Source of the DNA: Rhea pennata
Taxonomy: Eukaryota; Chordata; Aves; Rheiformes; Rheidae
DNA length: 64,000 nucleotides
Direction: 5' to 3'
NCBI RefSeq assembly: GCF_028389875.1
Contig: NC_084668.1
Location: forward strand, 34,034,085 to 34,098,084
The notes beneath the pieces were generated by a model. That model had not been told where the DNA came from. It saw only the letters and a program-made list of their open reading frames with translations, and ran no database searches. Shown piece by piece: positions 10,270 to 23,300 of the stretch (within the stretch, counting starts at the first letter, position 1; each line of letters starts with the position of its first letter). The position numbers and the translations under genes were made by a program.

Positions 10270-11340
10270 ATGAAAATTAATAAAGTACTTTATTTGATTG
10301 ATTTAAGCTATTACAACATTGAGCTGTAACACAGCTACCAAATATTAGACACACAGAGTTCAAGTGTCCCTGAAGTCTGGCTGGCAGACTACAGTTGATG
10401 GAACTGTAGGGCTTACTCCCATACCTGAGAAACACAGTGAAGAAAAGCTGTGAAACTTCAGCAGTCTCCCAGCCTCTAAGGGCTACCAAAAGGGAGTGCT
10501 TATAACTGTTATTTAAGGCCTCCTCCAGGATCAGAGGACATTCCTGATGTAAAAAAATACATGTATGCAAGCAAGCTTTTTAAAAATAAATCAACTCCAC
10601 AGCCTCTTTACAGTCCTGGATATCAAGTTGGAAAGTAGATAAAACAAAATGGATCCTCTCACTCTCACCCAGAGGCAATGATTCAAGCCCATCACAATTT
10701 CTATTACCTATGTCTTCTGTGTTCTCCTGTAAAAGGATATGGGTTTGGGGAAAGACTTTCAGTTCTATTACCAGAATTTAATAAGTTACCCACAATATCC
10801 CACACCTACTGCTAGTCTCCTTTCCTTGTGCAGTCAAGACAGGCCTCTTAGCACTGTAAATCTTGACTTCTTCATACGCTGGAATCCAGTCTTGTCTAAT
10901 TGGTACAGAGAGTACTGGAAAGCACTCAGCCATGAAAAGTTGCATCACTAATACAAAATAAAGCTCTGACCATCTAGTGGTTTGCACTTCCCAGGTGAAC
11001 TCCTCCAGCAAAACCCTCATGTCCGGTGAAGCAATGAGCAGATGGCACAATCTTACTGAATTTTCTTGACTGTAAGGTTGGCTGCATAGATATGAAGAAG
11101 GCCTCATCTGAGCTAACAGACAAAGCAGACAAATCTAACTACAGAGCAAGAGATGCCCTGCTTACAGAAATCATTGTTCTGAACTATCTGAAGTAGCTGA
11201 ACAATGACCATGAAAAAATAATTACATTTCAGTAAGCAGTCCAGCAGCTTTGGGGTTGGAGGGAGAGAGATCTGAGTATAGGTCCCTCTCCAGCAGCCCT
11301 TGAAAGCAGTTGCCATAGATGCTTTGGGAACAGAGAGACA
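10270..11340 (-). other. ORC2: ORC2 3' UTR (end approximate)
   Basis: Runs about 1.05 kb from the TAA stop to the signal at 10294-10289. It contains an exon-like block at 10425-10543 (acceptor TTTTTTTACATCAG, donor GTATGG, open frame starting ECPLILEEALNNSYKH) and a shorter one near 10690-10726. Both are listed as a finding, since they look coding but do not join in frame. Confidence 0.55.
10279..10294. terminator. ORC2: Palindromic bidirectional poly(A) signal; ORC2 3' end on the minus strand
   Basis: AATAAAGTACTTTATT is a perfect 16-bp palindrome, so each strand carries AATAAA. On the minus strand (10294-10289) it is the first canonical signal after the ORC2 stop codon and would give cleavage near 10270. 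Confidence 0.6.
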
Positions 11341-14300
11341 TTATACATCTTCATCTTCTTTCTCTAAGAAGTCAGTCAAGGTACTGTCATCTACAGGAAT
11401 TAATAAGTATTCCACACCATCAGGTCCCTGAGAACAGACACACATACACATTCTGTTAACACTGGTGGAAGCTGCAGCACAAGCCACTAGATAGCACTGC
11501 AACACTGACATTTGTTTGCAGTGTGGGTGGAGAGCTAGCCAGCATTCAGAAGGACTACAATGCTAAGATCAGGAATATTTCACTAGAGCAATGCTGGAAA
11601 TGCACAAGCATAGGGAAGAGTCAAAGCTTCTGGTGAGCTATGCTATTCTGCCACTACACAGTTCCTCAACACTGTTTTACCAGATTTAGTACTGGTATAC
11701 TGCCTCATTATTAGCACTAGCCTGCACTCTTCAATCCTGCAAATACAGATAACTAGAGGAAGCAGACTGATACGCTCCAGAGCCTGCCACTTCTCAAGCG
11801 CTTCAGGAAGCTATGTTCCACAAAGCCCTGTAGGCTGCTAGGAAACCAAACCACACTGGACTTTTCACAGCCTCCTATTCATGCAAAGAAAGTTCACAGA
11901 CTGGAGGCATAAAAGGAGCTGCCATAATAGAATTTCAGCCCTCTGCTAGCGCCCAGGTACTTCAAGCAATAAAGTCTCATGCAGAGCTGCAGACTCATGT
12001 CTCAGAGATACTTAGTAGCAAGCAAGTAGCTTTTTGTTCAAGATAGCTGCATCTCCAGAATTATCTTCTTCCTGCAACTCACCCGCTTGGTCCGGATGAG
12101 CTTGTGGTCCCTGAATTCTGTCAGCTGTGCCCTCAGTGTTAGGTCACTGTTCACGAGGAATGCCTCCCGACACTGCTGGTAGAAGTCTTGGAAAGAGAGC
12201 CCTAAAGATAGAAAAGGGTGAGGACAAGAAGTTGAAGTGGTCAGATTCTGAAGATTCACTGCTGCCCTCCCAGCACTGTTCAGAGACCATCTTCTTCCAC
12301 CCCTTGCACCAGGCAAGCGTTGTCTGACAAGTATTTAGTAGTATATGAGAGAACATAGATTTAGAAAAATCTCTTATATGAAATATAGAAAAACTATTGC
12401 ATTTCAGTTGATCACAGATTCAAAACAAAGTTCTGAACAGCTCTTCATGCCCAGGCACGGCAGCCTTATTTCAAGGATACACAAAACTTTGTTGAGGTCT
12501 GGAGCGCTTACAGACCCTAACAGCTTTCCACATCTAAGAATGACCTCTATCTACAAATCTTGCTTTAGTTTAAACCACAATGGATACAACGACATCACTT
12601 CTCATTGCAAGCAGACAGCTAAGCTAGTATTTCAGAAATTCATGTAGAAGAGTAGATTAAAGTTCCCATCACTCTATTTGCCTAATAGAAAGTTTAATGG
12701 CACTTCAAACACACTTCTCAACATTGTGATTCTCTCTTAATTTCCAACCCCTCTATTTTACTTCCGTCTTTATGATTAAATGCTGCTCATGTCACCCACA
12801 ACAGCTGTTAGAGACAGTGATTGAATAGTCTGCATGTATCCTAGAATGCAGACCAGAAAATATTTAAATAGGAGCAGCATGGGAACAGATGTTTCTGTGT
12901 TTCCCTGATCCTTTTAAGTGCTAGAATTGTGCAAATTAAAATTCTTCCTTTATTTTAATTTTGTAACTCCACATTCCCCCACAAAGGATATCAGTCACAA
13001 CTAAATATCAATGCAGACAACAGTAAGAGAGGAATCAGCTAGTTCCTGTTAGAGGCAGATGTAGCACCACTAGAAGACAGTCTATGCCCACTGAGTCTCA
13101 TTAAGCCAGCAGTTACAACACTTCCGTTGCTGGATGTAACCACTCAGCCATGAAACCTGGATAACAAAAGCTAGTGTCCAGTGTGACTGAGCTGGCAGTG
13201 ATGCCACCCCAAGCAGACAAGAAAAGGTGCTTATGTACCTGGGTAACATGGGTTGTCCTTGTTTTCCAGCTGGTACTGTGCAAGCAATCTGAATATCCCC
13301 CTAAGTGGGAGGTAGAGAGGGGAAATCAAGAGAAAAAGGCCCATTAGAAAATACTGAGTTTTCCCTCATGAAAGGACTTTGTACATGCTACTGACTCTGT
13401 AAGGCCTGCTATCCAAACTCTGCTCCTTTAAAGTAATCAATTACTTAGAACTCAGGTCACATTGTCTTTATCTGAAGAACTGTTTTCAGATGACAGTGCT
13501 TGCCTCCTGCTATGTATGTGCTTGAGAGCTAACACAGAACCAGAGTAATCCAGCAAGGACTGGAGACTCACAAGGTGCTGCTATGAAGTATAACAGTATC
13601 TTACCTGGCATTGGGAGTGAGACTGCGCAGGACGTGTGTTAAGGAGCTCAAAGCCAAAGATCCAGACTGCTGTACTAAAAGCGAGTTCTCGTAGGAGGTT
13701 TCTTCCACATAAGGACTAAATGTGGTTGTTTCATACCAAAGCCAGTTGTAGAGGCTTTGCTTTGCCTGATCCCACACTAGACAGAGAGAGGAAAGCAAAG
13801 GCAAACAGAATAGGGAGATTTAGCTTCAGGCATTAAATAAGCAATATTAAAATTTACTTGGTTCTACTGTAGGGTCTGAGGAAAGTAAATATTCTTGTGG
13901 AAATTTACAGTACATTCACCCAAGCACTTGCAGGTCAAGTCAGACAAATTTTCTGCAACAAAGCATTTGCACATCTCCTTTTTGTACTAGCTTCACTGAT
14001 ATGCTGTAAATCATGCCAGCATCTGCAGTGTGCAAGTAGGTTAAATAATGTTAAATGGGTGAGAAACCAAATAGTTCAGATGCAATAACAGATATAACAT
14101 CCAATTTCCATTTCAGAAAGTCTCCAAAATCAATGACTGCTAGAAGCCTAGAGTCCATTCCTTTTTTTTTTAGTGTCTTTGTACACTTTTGGCTCAACAG
14201 GGCCTTTTTCTAATCATGGCTTCCAGCTGCTTCAGCCAGACACATATCACCAGGTCTACTTTATATATCAAGTGTAATACTTGTGAATCATGCTCAACAG

Positions 14301-17300
14301 TACCAGAGTAGAATGCAGATACTTCTCTTTTTGCTACAGAGAACATCAGGGCAAAGGGTACCCACTCAGAGGAGCATTGATGTGATCGATAGAGGCAATG
14401 AGGTAAATGCTAGGCAGAGAAGATAACTGTGCAAGGATCTGCTGACTTCTTTCTCCTCTCAACATCTGGCTGTCCAGGTTATGAATGAGGACATAGAGCT
14501 CTAAAGAGGAATCTGCAAGGTTGGAAAACGAAAAAAAAAAAAAAAAAAGATCAAAGGAACTGCACTGGGAGTGGTTTCCCACTCCCAGTGCAGCCTAGGA
14601 CAAGTCTATTTCATCAGGTTCACCTCCATTTTCATCATTCCAATATCAAATGACTTTCCTTATACAGCTTACTGACAGGCTTTCTCTCAATTCACTGTAC
14701 TGCAGCTCTCATCACAACTACTCTTCTTTCTGCAGCTCAAGCTTTTCTCTTATAATCCAATTTTCACTTGCTCAGTGCTTTACCAAGGAATTTCCCTGTC
14801 AGCTATGGCTTTTAGTCCTGAGATTCAAGTTCTATCAACTGTATTTTAGGAGGGAAGTCTAAGCACAGTTTGTTCAGCTGCTTTTGAGGTACATGACTAG
14901 GATCCTTCAACTTCTCCTCCCACACTGAAAACACATTTTCTATTCAAGATTGAATCCAAGGTATACTGACTTCATTAGAAATTTTTCCACTGAGCCCTCA
15001 GAGGAAGCCAAAAAGACTTTTAGCATGAATAACACAAACAGTAGACATTATAAGTGCTTACTTAGCTTATTGTTGCTCTTAGTTATACTCAGGGAAGAGC
15101 TTTCTGAGCCCTGAGATAATTCTGTAAGAGTAGCCAGTTTTTGTTTGTTGTTTTTTTTCCCTCAGAAAGCAAATACATATTTGGCTACCAATGGAAACTG
15201 AAGGTTCCACAGACTCCCAGTCAGATCAGCTATAGTGCAGTACACATGAGACTGATTTATGTAGATTCAAGTGGAGACCATCATTAATCAGCCTTTTCCA
15301 CTTACTCCCATCAGAAATACACAAAAGATAATGATGGAGAAAAAGGAGTGTAAACTCTTGAACACAATCCCCCGTGCAATTAAGATTCCCAAGGCAATTT
15401 GTGTACGTACACACAACACACAAGCAGTAAAACCTACACACAGAGAATTCAGCAAGCATTCTGTATGGTGGTTATCACTTAAGTTTGAATCCACTTCTAA
15501 CCTGCCTGTTCAACATTGCTCTCCTTTATTTCATCTTAATGTTGGAATTTTGCATATATTAAACTTAAATTACTGTTCTACTAAACCGTGTTCACTTAAG
15601 CCTTGGCCCAGCATATACTGAAATTTATGGAAAGACTCCCAGGCCAGGATTTCACAGCGCAGCTCAAAGGACTTGGCATCTGTCAGCAACTGCCATTCCA
15701 AATTGTTTGCAAGTTCTTCATCCTGTTTATTTCAGTGACATTCATCAGGTCCTCAAGCAGCCACTAAGAGCCACCTTCCCTCATATGTCAGGAGTTTATC
15801 TATCCTGCCTTCCACCAAGAAACATCTGACTATAGAAACACTGAATATGTAAAGCACAAAGGCACTGTGTTGAATGCAAGAGATGAGCATTTTAGTTTGC
15901 TGAAGGGATAAGGAGCCTCTCTCCTGTTAGAATGCTCAAGCTCTCCTCCTTCAATTTCTAGAAAACTTCTTGGGTGAAACACTGACAGGGGTAATAGCTG
16001 GGAGCACATATAAAATATATACACGAGGAATATATGTAAGAAGCATCAGAAACTTCAAGACAACAAATACATTGGGTACAACAGACTAAGAGGTTGTAAC
16101 CATCTGTATGAAAGCTGTGAGGTAAGAACACGTCCAGGCTTTCCTAACAGTAAGTTGAGTCAACCATTTTAACATATAAGGTCAGTTATTTTACCTTCTT
16201 TAAACCTTTTCATGATGAATTCAAGTTGGTCAAGGGGGCTACGGAATGTCCCAATATGCTCCAGTACTTCCTCTGTGATGGAGTTCAAAATCTGGAACAG
16301 AAAACTGCAGAGTCATCATTGTTTCTTTCGAAGGGCTCTGGCACTGATCGACCTATTGCAGAAAATCTGAAACTTAGCCTTTGACTGTCATGAGGAAGAT
16401 AATCTGATTTTTACCATCAAATCTTGAAAACCATTCAACATAAGCCTAAAATTACTACCCTTCTTCAAAACATGGCATAAAATAAGACTTTAGACTGATG
16501 AGTATATATTAACACTGGAATCAAAACTTCCCGGAAAATGCATGGGCTAACTTCTTTAAACTCTTAAAAAAGATGGGAACTACTCTTCATTCAAGAGTCT
16601 GTTAGCTATAGGCTGCAGGCAGCTTTCCTTAGAATTTGTATTGAAAGATTTTTTGGGAGTACTTACAACACAGGAAGATTAGAAAAACCCACGAGCTTTT
16701 GCCACACTTACTGATCTCACAGTGATGCTGGGGAAGTATCCATTAACCACAAGGTGAACAGAATCCCGGAGCACAGAGGTACGAAACTTTTCCAGCAAAT
16801 CCCGCTTTGAGCCCAGTCCATAGAGCATGATATTGAAACCCAAGCTGCAGAAAAGTGAGCAAATACATTAAATCAAAAGTGTACCGTCCCTCTTAGGTTC
16901 ATGCATTCCCATTTTCATTAAGCAAAATGATCCAATTCAATCTTGCCTCTTAAAATTTCACCTTTCTAGGGAAATCTTCAACTTCAGGCTTACCTTAAAC
17001 TCACTGCTGACAAAAAAGGTCAGCTGCAAGGAATCAGAAATGTAGCATCCTAGCAAAAGTAGTGTTCTGGCAGGCAGGAAGCCTGCAATTTAACAAAATG
17101 TCTATGGAACAAAACAGTATTGTCCAAGAATTCTGTAAGACTGCAGATAGATCTACATCTTCAAACAATTATGACTAGAATAATATTTGAATTTCCCCCT
17201 TCACCATGTGATTATATTGAATATTTACCATGGGTTACAGCAAATACAAGAAAAAAGCAAGTGTGTTATACACTTGTAAGGTGGGTTTCTACTCTGATCT

Positions 17301-20300
17301 ACAGGCAAGGCTTCAAAGCAAAATGCCACTATTCTCATACTTCCTGCTTATTCTGATTGCCCCATTGAGAAAGAAGCAGAAAAACACAACAGAGTGTGGT
17401 CGCAAATCACAAACCTTTGTTTCCTTCAGAGGAGTGAAAAAGCACCATCTTGACCAGAAAGACTATCAGGCCACTCCAACAACCAGAACTGGACAAGGTG
17501 ACATGTCGCTGACTTCAGTATCATCTCTGGATTTGTCCCTTTTATCCTGCCACATACATCTCTAGCTATTTTCCCAGGTCATTGAGTCACAGAGAACTCC
17601 TCCTCCAGCAAGTCTTTCAAAGTTACCATCTTTTTCATATGCTCCATCACTCCCCACAGAGCACAAATTCCTCTTTGCACTCCACTCCCTTGCAAAGCTT
17701 GCGAGGGGCTTTCTGCTCATCAACATCTGCTCCTGCCTTGAAACTTAACTTCAAAGCTGGTGCCCTGTCTTCTCTAAGGCATTTCAGAGTCTCACACTCT
17801 ATTCTATTTCACTATTTAATTTCCTAGAAGAGTATTTTGATCCTTCCCTCTAACATACAAACTCAGACAAAATTTATGCTGCTAAGGTTTCCAACAGCAT
17901 TAAGATTTCCATTTGCCTAGATCGTTAAGTACCATAGACACTCAAAGTCAACGCTACTGCCACATCACTGGGGACGGCTACATATTGAAGAAAACAGTGG
18001 CAGATTAACCATTATCAACCATACTACTGTAAGCAAAACTGTTTCTACACAAACAGCACTTTTCTCATCCTTGAAGTTCTCTCTCTTGTGAATGCACTCT
18101 AGCTTGGTTTACAGAGGCACAGACAAACAAACCAGGCAGAATGCAACCTCATTTCACTTCAGGCATTCCGTTCAAGGAGTCAGTCAGATATAATCTGGTC
18201 TACAGGAAACACTGTACTAAATTAATGACACCTAACTTTAAACATGATCACTAAATTAAGGAAAAGATCATTCCTTAACTCATCCACAGAATTATTGTTG
18301 GTATGAGGGGAAGTTTACTGGCAGTGTCTGTTTACTTGGCTTCTTCAGTGATTCTCACTGAGTACTTACTGTAACTGCAGCATCCACTTGGAAAACAGAG
18401 ACTCATGCTGTTGGTTCAGCTCTTTGATTTCAGCAGCAAAGGCAAGGGGAGCTTTTTTCAAGAGGTCGCGCAGTGTTTCCTGTATTGAGAAAAAGATAAT
18501 AAGACAGTTTTCAAAGTTTAGAAAGATAGGACAGATACCTGGAGTCCTTACAAATACTCTTTTAGTATACTTTCTAGCTAGGGATCAGAACGGTTTTCAC
18601 TGATGCTGCACTCATGTTTCCCTGTGAAGACCCCTGTGAGAACTCTAAGCAGTTTTACTTATGAAGAAACAAAGCAAACAGTAAGTAAACTTCGTATGGG
18701 AAATAGCAGCCAGACTAGGACTAGAATCAAGATTTGTGCCAGTATTACACCGTATTTTATCTCTTCCTGTTGAGTCCGGGAACACTACTCCTGAAACAAC
18801 AGAGACATTCAGAGCTTTCACAGTACCAAGCACTCTACCAGGAAGACACCAAGACCACAACCCAGTCCAAAAGAGCAAGGGTTCAAATCAACATGCTTAG
18901 CAATAGTTCATATGTTTATCACTACAAGAGAATGCTCATGGACATCATCTTTGAAGAGAAATACAAATACAGGAGAAAGAAAATCATTTGCAGCCAAAAG
19001 ATAAATGTAGAGAAAGTGTTACTTCAAAATCATCAAAAATCAAAGGATTAATTCAGCTTTAAGATGTACTGGAAATGTTGATATTTAAACAGCACTGCGG
19101 CATGACAGATGCAGCTTTGCTTTCTATTCCCCTGCAGAAGACGATAGTTTACTCTGGAAAGAATGCAAAAGGCAGCTGCAATGTTTCAAACAAACATAAA
19201 GCATTGAGAGACAGAACTGCCAAGTCTTCAGCTTCACTGATGCCAGTAGTAGATTTAATACTGAGAGCCTTAATTTTCCTCCAGAGCTGTTGTGCAAAAA
19301 CTTGTTAGGAATCCAGATGTTTCTCTACGTAGTAATTCCAGACAACAGCAGACATCAGGCAACCTGTATACATACTGTCTTTCAAAACACAGAAGGGTAC
19401 AAAAGAAGTAATAGACAAGAAGACACTACATGTATTTTACACTAGTTTCCTTGGTACCAGCCCCTGTGTACCTGGCTCTCTATGGTGCAACCACTGTCTT
19501 GAAACTAGCTTTGAAAGCACCATATGGAAAAACACAGTCCAGCAAGTCAGTCATTGCAATTAGACAGTTCCTGCGTCCTAGGAACTAGGGTGGGACAAAG
19601 TGCATTTCACAAAGCAGGTGACAACATTTACAGCTGTCCCAAGCTGCATGGGGCTTTACCCAATAATTCACAGATGAAAAGGGATATCTCCATCTCCCAT
19701 ACACATATTCACCTAATACAATCAAGATAGCTTGTAATCCACCTGCCCATTTCATTTATAAAGATGGTGATTTGTTGTTAATTTTAAATGCAGGGCTCTA
19801 CAACTCTGTTTCTCCCTCTTTTCCTCCAAAAGACAGCTTTAACAAGCCTGTTTTGACAATTGCAGCTTTCAGCTATCTACTCTAACAGTGCTTTGTCTCT
19901 GCATTTTCCCTACTGTCTCAGGCATTAACAACTAGGCAACAGCCCACTCTCACTGTCCTTGCTCAGGGGTGGCAGTAGGAAACATGATGCTTAAAATATC
20001 CCCCACTCCCTGCCTAACCCAGAGTTACCAACAAAAATGTCTTCAGCAAAGATAAACTGAAAATAGCAACATTGGGAAGTTTCAGAGGGGGAAACCTATA
20101 TCCATGAAACCAAAAGGTCTGACAGTACTTTGGTTCACCATGAAGCGTACCTGATTTAGCCTTCTTCTCTGCAGTTTCTGCAGGGTTCGGTCCGAGGTGA
20201 GCACTTTGGAACTACTGTGCGCTTCAAAGTATTCCTCCACCAGGTTGCTCTGCAAAAGTGACAGCAAGGTCAGCCACTCTCCCCTGTACCTCTGTACTCA

Positions 20301-23300
20301 GAAGCACATCTAAACACGACAAATAAGAGATACAGAATAAGGCTGAATAGAAAGCCAGAAGTTATTTGCAAAAACGGCTTCTATAGTAACCTTCTGCCAA
20401 AGCCAACCCAGTCAGATGGTCCTCTGCTGGAGAGAAGAGGGAAGAGTTTCCAAGAGAACAGAATAAGGCTACAGTTCTAGAGGGTGTGGGGATCCCTCAC
20501 ACTGAAGGAAGTCTGACACAAAAGTAAACATTGAAACAGAAGGTAAGGTGTAGTTCTTCTGGTGCAGTAAGAGTCAATTTCTTCATCATTCATCAGTACA
20601 ATGACTCCTGCCTCACAGACATCTTAGGGCTTCTCCTTCTGCAGCTGCTGAAGATACAGACTGCGTTAGCTCACAGGCTCACACGCTGTGAGGGTACAAA
20701 GAGGACTGCTTGGAAGCACAGCAAAAGCTAATCCAGCTGGTCTGGTTTGAAACAAGTCTGGTAGTTCTTCCTCATATTTAAGCCTGGCCACTGACACCTT
20801 ACTATCACTATGTGTCCCTTCACTCTTGCTAGCTCAGAAGTGTAATTTCTGCACACTCACCATCTTGTCATCCTTCATTTTTTTGGATAAGGTTTTTTTG
20901 AGAAGAGGTGTAGATGCAGTCTTAGTTTTTGCAGGGGTCTTTCGGCCTGATACAACAGTGTTGGCTTCTTTCTGTTCCTCCTCTTCCTCCTCCTCCTCCT
21001 CCTCCGAGCAGGAAGCAGAATATTCACTCTCACTTTCTAAATGAGTGTCTGGAGCTAGAGAATAAATTTAAGATTAAGAGCTACCAATGACTTCTTACCC
21101 AGAACACATTTTGCACAGTCCCTCTCTCCCACATATGTTTTCTAGAGGTTTTCCAAGCATATGACTCTTAAACCTATTTAAGAGAAAAGTAAAGTCAATG
21201 CTTAGGCAGACTGCAAACACACATAGCCATTTCTTTCCCATTTTTGAATTCAAATTCTTGCTTAGTAAAGCTCTGCCCATTGATACCACCTGAGAAATAC
21301 AATTCTACCCTGAAAAGTGACTAATAAAGGACCACAAAATTCCTTGTTTTTCCTAGTACGTCTACAACAGTTTTCCAAAATGCCAGTCCTGCAAGCTGTA
21401 TGCTGTGTCACACACTGAGAAAAGGTTTTGTAAAAGATCTCTGTTAATGCTGATTGAAGAGCATAGACAAAATCCGGCTCAATCTTGCTCTCACAACACA
21501 AAATAAGAAATAGAACATGAAATATCGGGCACAGAACTCCCCTCTACATTAATTCTGAACACATATAGCCAGTCAATCTTCGGAAATAATTTACCAAGAA
21601 TATCACAGCCATCAGTAAAAAGTTTTAAAACTTCACTGGGTTCAAGTAATTGTGCCGATCCATCTTAACTCTATAGCCTTCACTCCTAGACTGCAGCTTG
21701 AAGAAGAGTACAGACCCTAAAGGCTAAAGGCTATACTACACTGAAGTGTTAGCATATGTCAAATTATTCACAGTTTTGCCTCTTCTGATCATGTCACTGA
21801 AGTTTAGTAATCCAGTCCTTCTACCACCTCCACCCCTTTCCTAAACAGTAACTTTTGCAGGGGAAAAAGTCTACATATCTTGAGCAATGAGCCAGTAAAA
21901 ATAAACTTCCTTAGGAACATTTCTATAGTTTCTGTAGGATGAAGAAATCAGAGTCAAGCAGAAGCTTACAAGCAGGAGAAACACTTTTCTCTGAACACAA
22001 CTCACCAGTGACAGCGGGAGTTGACTACCAAGATAGATCTTTACCTGCTAGCCTCCTCCTGAGTCTGTAAGGTGTGGTGGACACAAATTCATTCTTTTTA
22101 CTCTGTAACAGAAAAAAATCCCATGTGTTAGCAAAAAGTCAACATGCCTCCCAAAAGCAGCCCTGTGCCAAGCAAAGAGTAGAAACAGATTTCAATTTCA
22201 ATCTATTTCAGCCCACAGAACCTGAAAGCAGCAGCAATAAGTCAGGAGAATTATTTTTTGTCATCTATAACTATGGGGGCAGAAGCAGGTTGCAAAAAGG
22301 GCTTCATTCTTTCAACTAAAAGCCCTGAGCAAGAGGGTGAAAAACTGCTTAATTTCCCACCAAGATGCTGATTCCTCGGGATGTGTCAAATCAAAGCAAT
22401 GACAAACTAGAGAGAAGGACCTGGGAGTGCTGGTGGATGACAAGTTGACTATCAGCCAGCAACGTGCCCTTGTAGCCAGGAAGGGGTCAATGGTATCCTA
22501 GGCTGGCTGCATGAGGAAGAGTGTTGCCAGCAGGTCAAGGGAGGTGATCCTGCCCCTCTACTCAGCCCTGGTGGAGCCTCATCTTGAGTACTGCATCCAG
22601 TTCCGGGCTCCCCAGCACGAGAGAGACATGGAGCTACTGGAAAGAGTCCAGTGTAGGGTTAGAAGGATGATCAGAGGGCTGCAGCATCTACCCTATGAGG
22701 AATAGCTACAAGAGCTGGGCCTCTTTAGCCTGGAGAAGAGAAGACTGAGGAGGGATCTTATCAATGTCTGTAAGTACCTGAAGGGAGGGTGTCAAGCGGA
22801 TGGGGCTAAACTCTTTTCAGTTGTCCCGTGTGACAGGACAAGAGGCAATGAGCAAAAACTGAACCACAGAAGTTGCACCTGAATGTGAGGGGGGAATTTC
22901 TTCACTGTGAGAGTGACAGAGCCCTGGAACAAGTTGCCCAGAGAGGTTGTGGAGTCTCCTTCTCTGGAGATATTCAAAACCCTGGATGCAACCCTGTCTA
23001 ATATGCTCTAGGTGACCCTGCTTGAGCAGGGAGGTTGGACTAGATGCTTTCCAGAGGTCCCTTCCAACCTTACCCATTCTGCGATTCTATGATCTATGTA
23101 ACATAGTATATCCAAAGTCACTTGGAGGTCCAGTATAAAAACAACTACCAAAATGACAGCAGATCATTGGAAATACTAAGCCCAGAATGAGCAGAGAAAA
23201 ATGAACCTGAGTTGCCTGAGCTCACTAAGACATAGCTTCATGTCTTCATTATACATGTAAAGCACTGTCTGACCCAGATACCAGATCATGTTTGCAATAA

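Noticed and set aside
10778-11107. 109-codon minus-strand frame (with SPDMRVLLEEFTWE)
   Set aside because: Sits in the ORC2 3' UTR. No consensus donor follows the protein-like part, so I cannot support it as an exon.
22511-22705. A host gene for the frame [19 protein letters not shown]
   Set aside because: It is the end of the CR1 reverse-transcriptase ORF within a truncated CR1 copy.
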